Positions 12,548 through 23,600 of a stretch of DNA of 40,000 nucleotides are shown in pieces. Each line of letters opens with the position of its first letter. The stretch's first letter is position 1. The position numbers were made by a program, and so were the translations under genes. The notes under the pieces are model-generated. The model was not told the origin of the DNA and ran no database searches. It saw only the letters and a program-made list of their open reading frames with translations. The stretch lies in assembly GCA_018398765.1 (NCBI GenBank), contig JAHBMJ010000039.1:5799-45798 (forward strand), read 5' to 3'. The DNA is from Chromera velia (lineage: Eukaryota > Sar > Chromeraceae).

Positions 12548-12745
12548 CTGTCTGGCTGTCTGTCTTTCTTTCTTTCTTTCTATTCTTTCTTTCTTTCTTT
12601 TCTTTCTTTCTTTTTTTCTTTCTTTCGTCTTTCTTTCTTGCTTGCAATTCTTTCTTTTCCTTCTTTCTTTCTTTCTTTCTTTCTTTTCTTTCTTTCTTTG
12701 TTTCTTCCTTCCTTCCTTTCCTTTCCTTTCCTTTCCTTTTCTTTC
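12548..12745. repeat. Pyrimidine-rich (TTTC)n tract
   Basis: About 200 bases almost wholly T and C, dominated by TTTC and later CCTTT units. The long Phe/Leu/Ser reading frame here is a by-product of the repeat and not protein-coding. Confidence 0.95.
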
Positions 12746-12936
12746 TTCTTTGTTCTGTATTTAAGCGGAAGAAAAAAGGTTTCATCTCTCGAAGAGAGAG
12801 GGTACGTCTCACGGCGGCAGACCGGCTGCACGTCTTTCTTGCTAACTTGCAGGACTGGCTTGCGGGTTGCTGTTTCTTTCAGCCGATGAATACTGGGGTG
12901 AATGGAAGGAGAGACGAGGGGCAAAAAGTTGGTCAG

Positions 12937-13802
12937 GGTAACACGAAGAAAGGGAAGTCTTCAATGCCTTGTGGCCATGGTTCTGAAATCCATAGAAATT
13001 TCACCACTCCAGAAATATCATCAGGCATGCAGGCTGGCGCTTGTTGCGCACATCTACGTTCGTTCGGGCCAGTCTGCACGCTATGTGGGCGCGCGATGTT
13101 TTGACTGACTCTGGGGGTTCACAGGGCCTGGGGAAAGGTCGGGGGCGAAAGGAATGCAACCGACATCGCCTTACTGCATTTCACGGTATCTTTATTTTCC
13201 ATATCAAAAAGAGACAATGAGTCATTGCCGTCTCTGTCTCTCTCAGTCTGTCTCTTTCTGTGTCTCTGTCTGCGTATCTGGGTTTTCTTTTCTGTTTACT
13301 GGCACATTCTCATTCACTTTGGCCTTTTCTGTACCCGCGTCAATCACCACCATCCACACACACATACACCCAATCGTATCGTGTACCCCCTGCCCGCCTG
13401 TGTCGACAATTGGGCGTCAACATCGGAGTCTGCATGAGGCTCTGCTGACAATTGGGCGTCAACATCGGAGTCTGCATGAGGCTCTGCTGACAATTGGGCG
13501 TCAACATCGGAGTCTGCATGAGGAGACGGATGAAAGGATGGATGGGGGGGGTTGGATGGATGGATGGATGGATAGCCCTGTAAATGGGCTGGGTGGTAGG
13601 AACTGTGTGGGAGAAGAGAAATTAATGTGGGGAGTTTCTGATGAATCGTGAACATCTGCGTGTACGTGCTGATTTCTTTCAGGGGTGCTTGCACGTGCAG
13701 GTGCACGTCTGTGTGAAATGTACAAGACAAGAAGCCGATCCGTTAGAGCTCAAAAAACCCGAGAGCGAGGACAGATTGGAATGGAAGGAAGGAAGGAAGT
13801 AG
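12937..13802 (+). CDS. Candidate last exons of the RING-RRM gene
   Basis: Two exon candidates. One runs from about 12937 (after TTGGTCAG) to 13084 (before GTGGGC) and reads CLVAMVLKSIEISPLQKYHQ then VAHIYVRSGQSARY, which looks like helical protein. The other starts at 13683 after GATTTCTTTCAG; in phase 0 it ends at TAG 13800-13802, and in the next frame it stays open to about 13863. No domain is recognised. The link to the exon at 12353 would need a donor such as GTCCCT near 12470. Treat it as a hypothesis; it could also be a separate small gene. Confidence 0.35.
13405..13524. repeat. 42-bp tandem repeat, three copies
   Basis: Copies start at 13405, 13447 and 13489 with GACAATTGGGCGTCAACATC and are essentially identical; the third diverges after CATGAGG. 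An uninterrupted plus-strand frame reads TIGRQHRSLHEALL per unit, but there is no other sign of coding. It lies between candidate exons of the RING-RRM gene. Confidence 0.9.
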
Positions 13803-13883
13803 GGGCGTCCGGTTCACTGCCTGTGTACTTTCTTGTTCACAGAAATGATTGGATGCATGCGTGACTGTGTGGAGGAAAGGCAG

Positions 13884-13958
13884 TTGGGGGGTGGCATAGA
13901 TTAGTGCGGTTGCCTCTCATGTTGGGGGGGTGGCATAGATTAGTGCGATTGCCTTTCA
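13884..13958. repeat. Duplicated 36-37-bp unit with a tRNA A-box-like core
   Basis: Two copies, 13884-13919 and 13922-13958, share GGGTGGCATAGATTAGTGCG followed by RTTGCCTYTCA. The TGGCATAGATTAG part resembles a Pol III A box, and the unit resembles the sequence near 39790. It may be a SINE head fragment. Confidence 0.6.
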
Positions 13959-14434
13959 GGCTGGGAGGGGAGGGGAGGTGAGGGGCTTGTACGGGCTGGG
14001 GACAGAGAGGCAGCTCATTCATACGAGTGTTTTTTTCTTCTTGGTGGTAAATGGCTTCCCTGACTTCCTGTGTGTAAAACTGTGTGGGAATGAAACTTCG
14101 TCCTTCAGTAATAATAGAACAGAAAGGGAAAAGAGGGGCAAAACGAAAGCAACTAACTCATGCAAGCAGAGAGACCTGATCGGAAGGACAGACAGGAACC
14201 GGCAACGACACGGGTCCGGCATGAGAAGAAACAAGAAAGAAAAGAAAAAAAGGAAGGAAGGAAGGAAGCTAAGAAGGAAGGAAACGAGGGAGACTCCGAT
14301 TGTACAAAAGTGAACTTTGAATTTATTTGAAGGTATTATGCTAAGTTTCATGATAATCTCTGGGATAATCTTTCTTAGAAAATATAAAAAAAAATATAAG
14401 TGTTATACTATTTAAGAAACAATGCCCAAAGAGG
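13959..14434. other. Intergenic stretch, G-rich then A-rich
   Basis: Contains GGGGAGG runs near 13970, a purine-rich AAG/GGAA tract at about 14225-14285 and an AT-rich end. I see no gene. Confidence 0.5.
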
Positions 14435-14442
14435 GGTGTAAC

Positions 14443-14606
14443 CAGTGTTTCTAGGACCCGCCGCGAAAACTTGCTCGACCGGCACCGCGCCGCTCCACGG
14501 CACGTCGCAGGGGCGCGTCGCGGTCCTCCTCTTCTCCTCCAAGTTTTTTCCCCGAAGGGCGCACCGCGGCGTTTACACAGAAACGCCGCGGTGTCTAGAA
14601 ACACTG
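14443..14606. mobile_element. hAT-type MITE
   Basis: A 164-bp GC-rich element in AT-rich flanks. Its ends are CAGTGTTTCTAG (14443) and CTAGAAACACTG (to 14606), a perfect 12-bp terminal inverted repeat. It is flanked by the 8-bp target duplication GGTGTAAC at 14435-14442 and 14607-14614. CAGTG-type ends with an 8-bp duplication are the hallmark of hAT transposons. There is no coding capacity, so it would need a transposase in trans. Near the right end a perfect 13-bp inverted repeat (CACCGCGGCGTTT) forms an extra hairpin. Confidence 0.9.
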
Positions 14607-14614
14607 GGTGTAAC

Positions 14615-14859
14615 GTGTTATTTAGTGCTATTACGTTAACGCTATGTGTTAGACTCGCGGCTCGGAGAGCTGGGTGCTGACGTGTATATGAACGCAATTA
14701 TATACAATTATATAAAGCCTACAAGAGTTTAGGATTTGGATTTATATTTCGGAGATCAGTTGAGGCTTTCTACCAAAATGTTACAAAACGATGTTACAAA
14801 ATGCCGAATATCGAATGTGCATTTCTAAGGGTATACCAAGGAAAACGTCTAGAAACATC
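14615..14859. other. AT-rich gap between MITE and LTR element
   Basis: No gene seen. It contains a short internal duplication (AAATGTTACAAAACGATGTTACAAAATG) near 14778-14802 and ends with CATC, the left target-site copy of the LTR element. Confidence 0.5.
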
Positions 14860-15012
14860 TGCTTTGTCCCTCCTGTCCAGCCACCTTACGGCGTCCAGAC
14901 AGAAGGTAAAGTGAGGACAAGAACCTTAGGAACAATTTAGATAAAGAACGTGAACAACACTCAGTCAGGCAACAGTTTACAGCAGGTTTGGCTCTACATC
15001 AGTTTAAGTTCT
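14860..15012 (-). repeat. Left LTR, first part
   Basis: Matches 24466-24618 with roughly 6% substitutions, mostly transitions. The match ends at AGTTCT, where the nested element begins. Confidence 0.9.
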
Positions 15013-15328
15013 AGTTCACGCTTAGGCAGCTCACACTGCCTAAAAGAACTCAGACCCGCGCTAACCTCCTCTCTTGAAGATTTGCTATAGAAAGTATAAC
15101 CTAAGGTTTTTTCGTTACTTACTTATTCAAGTAAGCAAGGAGAGAAGCAAGGAACGATCTGAGGGTTGGGTGTACGCGCTGCTAACAGCGGTGTCACCCT
15201 AGCTAAATGCTAGATGAACAAACCTTAGCCTGACCGCGGTCAAGGTCTCGGTTTTGTCATTAGCACTGATCCGCCCGGCCTTTGAACTCCGGGGCGGTTC
15301 AACCCAGAATCGTTCCTACTAATCCCAA
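15013..15328 (-). repeat. Split direct repeat B2 (terminal copy)
   Basis: Begins TTCACGCTTAGGCAGC and ends CTACTAATCCCAA. Pairs with 16114-16430. Confidence 0.85.
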
Positions 15329-15752
15329 AACTCAAATCTATGCCAACCGTAGTCTGCCTCGCGCAGATATAACCGGGGAAAGATTGGAGAGGGAATCATA
15401 ATTTGAAAGTTTAGTAAAATTTAAGAATTTTACTAAATTTTTATGTGTTTTACCTGATAATGCATAACCAATAAACCTATAGTCGTAGGTATGGTGTCAA
15501 TCATATCTGCTTACGTACGTGTTACATTATAATTAGTATATAACCACAGATGATAAACTATATGGGGCGGGCACAGGGTGGGAAAAAAGAACAGGAGCCG
15601 AGCAACTCACTGACCGTTGTAGAGAAACGATTAAGAATGAGTGTTTCAGAACTTTCAAATATGACAAACGGAAGACCCAACCTACTAAGTCAGGCCTGAC
15701 CATTCCACTGCTTTACTTTTAGATTGTCAGAGCCGTTTTTTCAAAAAAGAAA

Positions 15753-16113
15753 TTGATCTCTTTTTACGGGGCGTGGCCCCCGATCGCAGCCTGAGACATG
15801 CCGAGGCCGTAAAGTACCGGCTGGGGTAAGTTTATGCGCGCTGTTTCTGACAACCCGCGCCGCGCCACACAGCCCTTTTATCTCTTATCTACGTGGGCTG
15901 GTGGCGTAAACCTTCGTGCAAACGCGCACTTCTGCTGGCCGAGCAGGCCTGGCCGTGCGCTATCCACGGTTTCGGGGCTAGACATCTAAGAGAGAGGAGC
16001 GCAAGCTCCAGCTTATCTCAGCTAAGGAGCTGTAGCTTGTCTAAACCTTTTTCCAGTGTGCTACTCCCGCGTGAACCGCATGCTATACGAAGGCAAGCCC
16101 TCGGCCGTACTAG
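15753..16113 (-). repeat. Split direct repeat A2 (internal copy)
   Basis: Begins TGATCTCTTTTTACGGGG. Pairs with 19911-20270. Directly abuts the B copy at 16114 across CTAG. Confidence 0.9.
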
Positions 16114-16430
16114 CCATTCACGCTTAAGCAGCCGACACTGCCTAAAGGAACTCAGACCCGTGCTAACCTCCTTTCTTGAAGATTTGCTATAGAAAGTATA
16201 ACCTAAGGTTTTATCCTTACTTACTTGTTCAAATAAGCAAAGAGAGAAGCAAGAAACGATCTGAAGGCTGGATACACGTGCTGCTAACGGCAGTGTTGCC
16301 CTAGCCAAATGCTAGACGAGCAAACCTTAGCCTGATCGTGGTCAAGGTCTCGGTTTTGTCATTAGCACTGATCCGCTCGGCCTTTGAACTCCGAGGCAGT
16401 TCAACCCAGAATCGTTCCTACTAATCCCAA
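16114..16430 (-). repeat. Split direct repeat B1 (internal copy)
   Basis: About 316-bp direct repeat of 15013-15328; differences are mostly transitions. Confidence 0.85.
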
Positions 16431-16701
16431 CCCTGCACGAGTGGCACGCCGGTGCCTTGCAATGATTGTCATGCCTTTTAAATATCAGACTAATATACCG
16501 TCTAACCGCAAACCCGCGCAAACTGCATGAGCAAAGCATGTTATTATCGGGCCCATTTTTAAACCTGGTCGTATGAACGATGCCATAAGGTACGTAGAGT
16601 TACCTTTTTTATGCTTCTAACAACCAAATTGATGTAAACATATTGCAAACTAGCACGTTGAATCGTCGTTGATCAAAGGCTAGGATGCAAGGTTCATTTG
16701 T

Positions 16702-17717
16702 TCAAATCCTTTGCAGAGCGTTCACCTGGGTGGTCCACGATCTCTTGACGTAGCAGAGGAACGCGTCGGATTTATTATGCCCCAGGATGTCAATCGCGAC
16801 ATCCATTGGAACCTCCTCCAGTGACATCAGTTCGGTGAACCCCCCTTTGCGGAGACTGTGAGTGGAGAGTTCGTAAAAATCAGCATCTGGTATCGCTGCA
16901 CGAATCGCATCACTTAATGCCCATCTCCACGTATCCTCGGGCCCTCCAGTAGCTGGTCTGTCTTCCATTTAAAACCGCGCAAGCTGAAAAGCAAATAGCC
17001 CTCAGACGACTTACCTGGACCGTTACCCTCGGCAGGCGTAATACTCAAGTAGTGCTCGATGATTGCGGTGATGGGTATTCCGTCTTTGCCAACCTCTGGG
17101 AGGTACACGTATTGCCCCCTTCCATACGGATCGTTTTTTTGACGAACGATGCAAAGGCGGAAACATTAACCCGGTAAATGAGTCAGGACCCCGTCCTCTG
17201 ACAGACTGTCTTGAAGTAACGATGGAGCTAACTCAATGTCGCACCGTCAAATCCGGCGGATGTCGCTAAACCGACAGGCACCATAAAACTGTAAAACAGC
17301 CAGAAAGGAGCTGCGGGCTGCGGCGAGGGAGGGCCGTTTGGACTAGTGGTAGAGGAGGCAAAGGAACTCTGACTTCGACAGGGGGCGTTTACCTTTGACC
17401 CCCGTATGGTCTAATTGCTTCCTCCAACCACGGAAGAAGTCTCTCAAGCTTGGGTCATGAAAAGGAGGAGAGGGATAGTTGTGGACGCGATGGTACCAAA
17501 CCAAGGCTGACCGTAGCTGATTCTTTAATGAAGCCTTCGGTGGGACGGGTTTATTTGCTACGAAGGCTGTAAACAACATCATCAATTTGAAAGGGGAACT
17601 GGCCGGGAGAAACCAGTCAGGGTGAGCCCTTTTAATGAAGTTGATAGTCGATTGGTAATGCAACTTTGTCCCTGCGACCAAGGTTTCTTCGCAAATACGG
17701 AGAGACGTAGGAATCAA
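16702..17717 (-). pseudogene. Tyrosine recombinase (YR) of the DIRS-order element, broken
   Basis: Pieces on the minus strand: 17717-17343 (N-terminal, SAM-like core-binding part with LVAGTKLHYQSTINF and LRDFFRGWRKQL), then a frame-broken stretch with YGACRFSDIRRI carrying the likely box I arginine, then 17108-16914, then 16968-16702 with box II HSLRKGGF (H-x-x-R), ILGHNKSDAFLCYV (second His and catalytic Tyr). All catalytic residues of the family can be seen, but stops and frame changes separate them. In intact DIRS-order elements this enzyme integrates the circular cDNA by site-specific recombination. It lies downstream of RT and RNase H, the usual order. Confidence 0.8.
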
Positions 17718-18365
17718 GTGTCAAAGCTCAGCTGGCACGGAAGCCAACTCCGCATCCGACTCCCAGGACAGAAGCGGATGAGTAACTCTAGCCATAATGA
17801 AGCCAAAGAACGATGAAGAACATGAAAGCTAGGAAGTCCCGTGTCAGGCAAAAGGCTCCTATAAAACTAAATCAGTATGCGGAGATCGAAAGTGTGCCAG
17901 CTCAATTATGAAAGAGCTGAGAGGCATCCAAAATGAACTAAAAAGTAAATTAAATTTGACTATATGGCAAGGATAACCAGATGTACATCAGCTTTTAGGC
18001 AAGATAATCAAGCTGAGACTGGTTGAGTTTAAGTTAAATCCACTCATGGTAGTCTTATGCAGCTTCAGAGCTAGAAAGTCACTCAACGATAAACGCTATC
18101 AGATCGATCTCCAATTTGAAATTCTACTGATTGCTTCCACCATGCGCCTGCATCCGGGCCCAGGAGTTGCTTTCTAACCCTTTGAAACTCAGCTGCAGAC
18201 AAAGGCCATCCATGGCCCGTCGGTCCGTACCGGGATCACCAAAGGGGACCCCAAAACCCCCGGAAGGTTCAAAGTTACCTCGCTCTCCAGCATGTGCATG
18301 CCTTGTGCTAGGGGCCAGCACCGGACATGGGAAAGAGTATTTGACGGCCTGGGGATAAATTGAGA
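17718..18365 (-). other. Interval between RNase H and recombinase parts
   Basis: No recognisable domain. Short minus-strand frames are present; this is probably degraded linker or recombinase N-terminal sequence of the retroelement. Confidence 0.4.
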
Positions 18366-19910
18366 CTACGTGGTGAAGGGAGCATTTGAAAAGAGGAAAA
18401 CCTCAATACTTTCTGCTGTTGTTGCTGCTGCTGCGGTGGCTCGGCCCTCGTCGTTACCTAGCTGTGCCGCCTTGGCTGTCAGACGACGGGCTACTCCCTT
18501 GTAACATACTGGTGAAGGTAACCAGACGACAGGACTGTGTGGGGCCCGTCCCGGAAAGCACACATCCACCAGGGAAGTGGATTCTGTACTAAACAGTGGC
18601 TGAAAAGCCCAGAACTCTTCCATGATATCCCAGTGCGGTGCCCAGCGAGGGCAGCACTCACTGATCTGCTGACAAATCCATCTTTTGAAGGACTTTGCTA
18701 GCTTACGCTGTTTAAACATAGGGAGAGCTGCCCTGGACAAGGCATCTGCTTCCTCATTTTGAATCCCTGGGAGATGAACAGCGGTAATTTCTAACATGTG
18801 GCGGCGGGAGAGGGAGAATAAGGACTCCAAGATGGGGCATATCGCTGGAGTTTAAACATACCCCCTTCTGACAATTGCTACTGAGCAAGTGTTGTCACAC
18901 TGAACCAGAATGTTAAAACCATGGAGCGAAGGTGACTTGGCGCCCGGCGAGGCGTGTTGCCGCCGGGGGTCCAGAGCTAAGAGAACTACTCTGAGGGACC
19001 TCTCGATACCCTTGAATTCCCGCCAGTTAGAGTGGGCGGCAGATTGCAGGGCTGACCAAACTCCAGCATAGCGGAGTGGGGTTAGAAGCGACGGGTGGAA
19101 CAAAGGACCACCGTCTCCCAAACTTGCTGTATCTGTAAGCAGGATGGTGATGCGTAGGGGGAAAGGGTTAGGTATACGGGGCATGGTGTCAGGGGCCCAG
19201 ACGTTTAACGTCCCTCCTGGTCCCACTGGAAAGAGACGGCGAGAGAGACCCTTCTGGTTTAAAAGTTTAACCCACCATCGCAAATCGAGACCAAGTGCCA
19301 AACTTGCTGAGTAATCAGAAAGAGGCACGGCCTGATTGCGGATTCTATTCCAGTACGAGGGGCCAACAAATCCCATCCGGTCATGAGGTAATAGGGTGCT
19401 TCATGCGACAAAATTAACAAGTGGTTGAGAAAATCAATAAGTTTAGCAAGGTCGCCAAACGATGGGGGCGGTTCATTGTCGGAAGGATCAACGAACTTAG
19501 CCAAAAGGCCAAGGGCTTTTGCTTTCTTCTTTTCGGAGAGGGACAAATGAGGTAATGTGCCCCCCTCTCCCGTAGAAACATCTACCTCCAAAATGTCTTA
19601 TGAGCGGGCTGGGAGACAGAGCTTCTTTAGGTGGACTTTCTAACCCCATAGAAACTCTAAAACAACCCAAATTAAGATAAGGGCAGCTGAGCAAGCGGCA
19701 GCGGTGGGAGCCACAATCATCCAATCGTCTATATATACCAGCACAATCGGTACCCCAATAGTATAGAAAAACGCTCTGAGACTCATATGCTCAGCAAAGG
19801 CTTGAAACAAAAACGGAGCGACTTTCAGCCCGAAGGAGAGGTAGCCGTACGTGTAAAACCGGCCTTGCCGAAAAGGGTGACGAAACCCCAAGAATGTGCG
19901 ATGGGAAGGG
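18366..19910 (-). pseudogene. Reverse transcriptase and RNase H of the DIRS-order element, broken
   Basis: Coding order: near 19880-19640 the RT palm motif (YGYLSFGLKVAPFLFQAFAE) and catalytic box VYIDDWMI; then the connection region in another frame (19591-19259, FLNHLLILSHEAPYYLMTGW); then 19376-18852 with RNase H motifs TDTASLGDGG, NWREFKGIERSL and ILVQCDNTCSVAIVRRG; then 18830-18366 with EADALSR. RNase H residues D, E, D, D are all recognisable. RT begins directly at the end of the terminal repeat and lacks the fingers and the first catalytic motif, so the 5' part and any gag are deleted. There are at least two frame changes. Confidence 0.8.
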
Positions 19911-20270
19911 TGATCTCTTTTTACGGGGCGTGGCCCCTGATCACAGCCCGAGACATGCTGAGGCCGCAAAGTACCGGCTGGGGTAAGTTTACGCACGCTG
20001 TTTCTGACAACCTACGCTGCGCCGCACAGCCCTCTTATCTCTTGTCTACGCGGGCTGGTGGCGTAAACCTTCGTGCAAACGTGTACTTCTGCTGGCCGAG
20101 CAGGCCTGGCCGTGCGCTATCCGCAGTTTCGGGGCTAGACATCTAAGAGAGAGGAGCGCAAGCTCCAACTTATCTCAACTAACGAGCTGTAGCTTCTCTG
20201 AACCTTTTTCCAGTGTGCTACTCCCGCGTGAACCGCGCGCTATACGAAGGCAAGCCGTCGGCCGCGCTAG
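19911..20270 (-). repeat. Split direct repeat A1 (terminal copy)
   Basis: About 360-bp direct repeat of 15753-16113. Ends in GCGCTAG, where the host LTR resumes. Confidence 0.9.
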
Positions 20271-20620
20271 CTATGCGATCTGGTATTTCAATCAGCTGCA
20301 TTCATTCTATTATGCATAGTTTCTACTCATTCCTCTCTCTCAGACTCTTAAGTACTCTTAGGGGCTCTCTTAATCTGTGACAAACAGACATCAAACTCCA
20401 ACGATGCTATCCATTACTTAAGTGACGTGTTGCTTAAATGCAAAGGTCATATGCAGACTCGACTTCGACAACTTTGATCGACGCATGCGACACGTACATG
20501 CATATAAGTCGATTGCGTATATATGCATGCGGCGGCGGAGCATGGCGTCGGCATGCAGGCTCATTCAGATACAGCGTATGCGAGGGTCCAGAAGGCGGCA
20601 CCACAGGGTAGGACTCCACA
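20271..20620 (-). repeat. Left LTR, second part
   Basis: Matches 24619-24967; ends GACTCCACA. Differences are nearly all transitions. Confidence 0.9.
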
Positions 20621-23600
20621 GATCCCCCCCGGCCACGAACAAGAAAATCGCGTCTCCACGTTCAGTCAGACACATTCGAGCATGCGCGGAAAGGGAAAAA
20701 AGGCAAGCAAAAGGACATGATCAACCATGCAGACGCAATGCAAACCCATATAACCAACAGAACACCTTCAAGGAGGTAGTCGAAAAAATCCAGGCGCGAA
20801 AGCTGACAGACAAAAAAGTTTCCTCCCATTGATGCAAGTCAATCAGATTAACGTACACAAAGGTACTATCACCACTGCCTTACCGGCAACGCTAACCCGC
20901 CAGGCCTTTCCTCGAAAAGCCTGTTTTAGGGACGTCGGCTTGCTCGGGGTCTGCAGAAGCATACCCTTCCTATCTAACAGCAGGGTCCGTCATTGGACGG
21001 CCGCAAGTTTCCCAATGCAAGGTCTTACGGCTCCCCAGCTTTCCATTAACCTTTCGTACCCCCCAGAAAGAAAGAACGAGACAAAAATACTAAACAGAAA
21101 GAGCAACACAGAGCAGGACACAGTCAGGCCTGCGCGGTATCCGTGTGGTCACATACATGCATGCATCTCCACGCCGATGCATGACATTACGCTTGCAGTC
21201 GTTTACTTTACTCTTTTTTTTTTTTTCATCTCCCTCTCTTTCGCTCTCCTACTTCTCACTCCCACTTTGCTTTCCCCTCTCTATCTTTTTTCCTCCTCCA
21301 AGGCGCCGGCCTCGCACTAATACGGCAAAGTTAGACGAGCAAACGCGGCTACATGGAGGCAAAAGTAAAGGAAATACACTCTCAACAACACATCCCGCAT
21401 GACAAGAGTTCGTTTCGATGCTACTAATAGAAAAGACAGCCACAGCAAGAAGCCAGAGAAGCAAACGGCCGAAACTGAGAAAAGAAAAGGGCAGACCGAT
21501 CAACCTTTTACAGAGCAATAAGCAGATTCAGTGGGACATGTGCGGCCAACCAAAGAACTAACAGAGCAAAAGTTCAGGCATGCACGTGCACACGTACACG
21601 CTCCCACCATATCAGATCTTCATATTCGTAAATGGGACAGTATCAGAGGGCACCGGAAGGCGGTAGATTAGAAAGCGGAGACGGCGCCAATGCAAAAATT
21701 CTAAGAGGGACAGACAGGCTCATTCCGCTAAATCCCCACTCTCCAAACTCTAAGATTTGTGCAGTTCCACCGTTTCCTTTTTCTTTCGTTTCTCTTTCAC
21801 GCTGCCTTCGTTTCCCTTAAAGCGAGATGGAAAAACAAAGCTGCACTTCCTACACCTCTGTGGTCTCAAAACAAAGATGTAAATCGAACACCACCAATGA
21901 TAAAGTGATCGAAAAGAAAAAAGCGGAACCGGTGGAAGGAGAGAGGTAGCCAACTCCATTTTCCGACTTCGTTCCACCTTCTCTCACTCTCTCTCTCTCT
22001 CTTTCTCAGACCAGCCTGCCGGAAGGAAGCGGGCGACAGACAGAAAAGTACGTCTGCAAGCAATCTCCTTCCGGCTCTCTTAATTTTTTGAATGCAAGTA
22101 GACGGGCAAACGGAGGTATGCACAAAACGTGAAGAGACGGAGAAACCAGAGGGTGGCAGCAGAAAGCCTCACACACATATATTCACACACATATATTCAT
22201 ATCTCTTCCTCCTCTCTCTTCTATCTCACTTCCTTCCCAAAGACTGCATGCGCGTCTTCACCTGTTGTCAATAACTATGTTACACCGTCGATCGACCGAA
22301 CATACAAGAACAGACATCAACGAATGAATGGTACCCGGTCAGACCTATCGGAGGGAGACGCCTAGCAGTACACCATCTGGCTCTATACAGATGCTTGCGC
22401 AGAGACGGCTGGCTCCACCAAGGCTCCCATCAACTCCCGTACTATGAGGGGGAAAGGCGATACCCAGAAAACCCAGAGGGCCTCCAAAGCACCGGCATCC
22501 CCCTGCAGGGAGAAGATGCAGAATGGACACAGAGGCATGCATGGGCTGTCCGCTCGCTTTTTCTTTTTTTCTTGTCGAACCAGACGTCTCTTTCAAGATT
22601 TCTTCCCTCTTTACTCCTCCTCCACTCATTTTCTCTCTGCCTCTTCCAGTCTCTTTTTCTCAAAGGAGGAAGCCAGGGATAACCCGAAACGTTTCAAAGC
22701 AGCAGAAGGAAACAAGAAGGAAACAGCGGATGAAGGCGCCCCCTCGTGCGCTCGTGCTCTCAACCACACGAGGGGTCTGACTCCCAAGTCATGTACAAAG
22801 AAGAGAAGCCGAGAGAGAAGAAAGGTTACTCTTCCAAAACGAGCTCCAGAAGTTCCGAATGCGCGGCACATGCGGCGCTCAGCTTGTTGTTCTCGCAGTC
22901 CGCCTTTTTGACGCTCAGCTTTGCAATGAGCTCACTCCCCCCCCAAGTTCAGTGCAGGGGCGTAAGGGTGGTCACAGGCAGTCACGGGCACACGCAGGCA
23001 TAAACGGATAGCGGCGACAATCAGGCAGTCCTCTGCCTTTTTCACACGTAGCTGACGTAGGGGTAGGCAATCGAGTTGGAGTTCTCGTCGACAGAAGGAC
23101 TCGACGGTCTCGTCGAGCACAAACACACTCTGCGTGTGTCAGTAGCTGCATAAAGGGAGGGAGGGAAGGGACCGGACACATTACAGACTGCCCCGCTGGT
23201 CTTTTTTTATCTTGTCTCTTCTTTTTGTCTCGTTTCATCCCTTTGCTGCTCCTTTCGATACATGAACTCTCAACTCCGGACAAAAGACGTTCCAGTCACA
23301 CTCAGTCGCTAGTACTTCGTATGCTCTCGGCCAGCCTCGATTCGATTCACCCCCCCACCCCGAAGCAACCCTCCTTTCCCCTTCTTCTCCTCCCTTTTTC
23401 CCTCCCCTTCCCTTCCCCTTTGTCCCCCACTTTCACCCCGTCTTCCCCCTTCTCCCCCCTTTTCCCTCCCCTTCTTTTCCCTGTTAGTGGAAAATGTGCG
23501 CGGCGCCGGCGAAAGACGAGGCGGCAGCTGCCGTGTGCCCTACTCTGTCTCTTAGTAGGTCTGCTATGACCCTTCTACCTCTCTTGCCATCGAGGGCAGG

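Larger units (their letters stand above)
15013..20270 (-). mobile_element. Tyrosine-recombinase retroelement (Ngaro/PAT-like, split direct repeats), decayed
   Basis: In coding orientation (minus) the order is: repeat A1 (20270-19911), RT, RNase H, tyrosine recombinase, repeat B1 (16430-16114), repeat A2 (16113-15753), a roughly 420-bp AT-rich spacer, repeat B2 (15328-15013). A1 and A2 (about 360 bp) are direct repeats, as are B1 and B2 (about 316 bp). The arrangement A1..ORFs..B1-A2..B2 is the split-direct-repeat structure known for PAT and Ngaro elements of the DIRS order. CTAG sits at both ends (15011-15014, 20267-20270) and at the internal junction (16110-16113). The flanks rejoin as one uninterrupted LTR at 24618/24619. 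No gag is visible, RT lacks its N-terminal half, and the frames are broken, so the copy is defective. Confidence 0.85.

Noticed and set aside
12511-13104. 197-residue Phe/Ser-rich frame
   Set aside because: Driven by the (TTTC)n tract. Only its downstream part overlaps a candidate exon, and in another frame.
14846-14858. GTCTAGAAACA as a second hAT MITE end next to the LTR
   Set aside because: It matches the MITE end for 11 bases only, and the sequence rejoined across the LTR target site (CATCATTA) does not continue as ACACTG.
20422-20832. 136-residue plus frame at the left LTR/interior border
   Set aside because: It crosses the LTR end, has no recognisable domain, and the partner LTR does not continue the frame.
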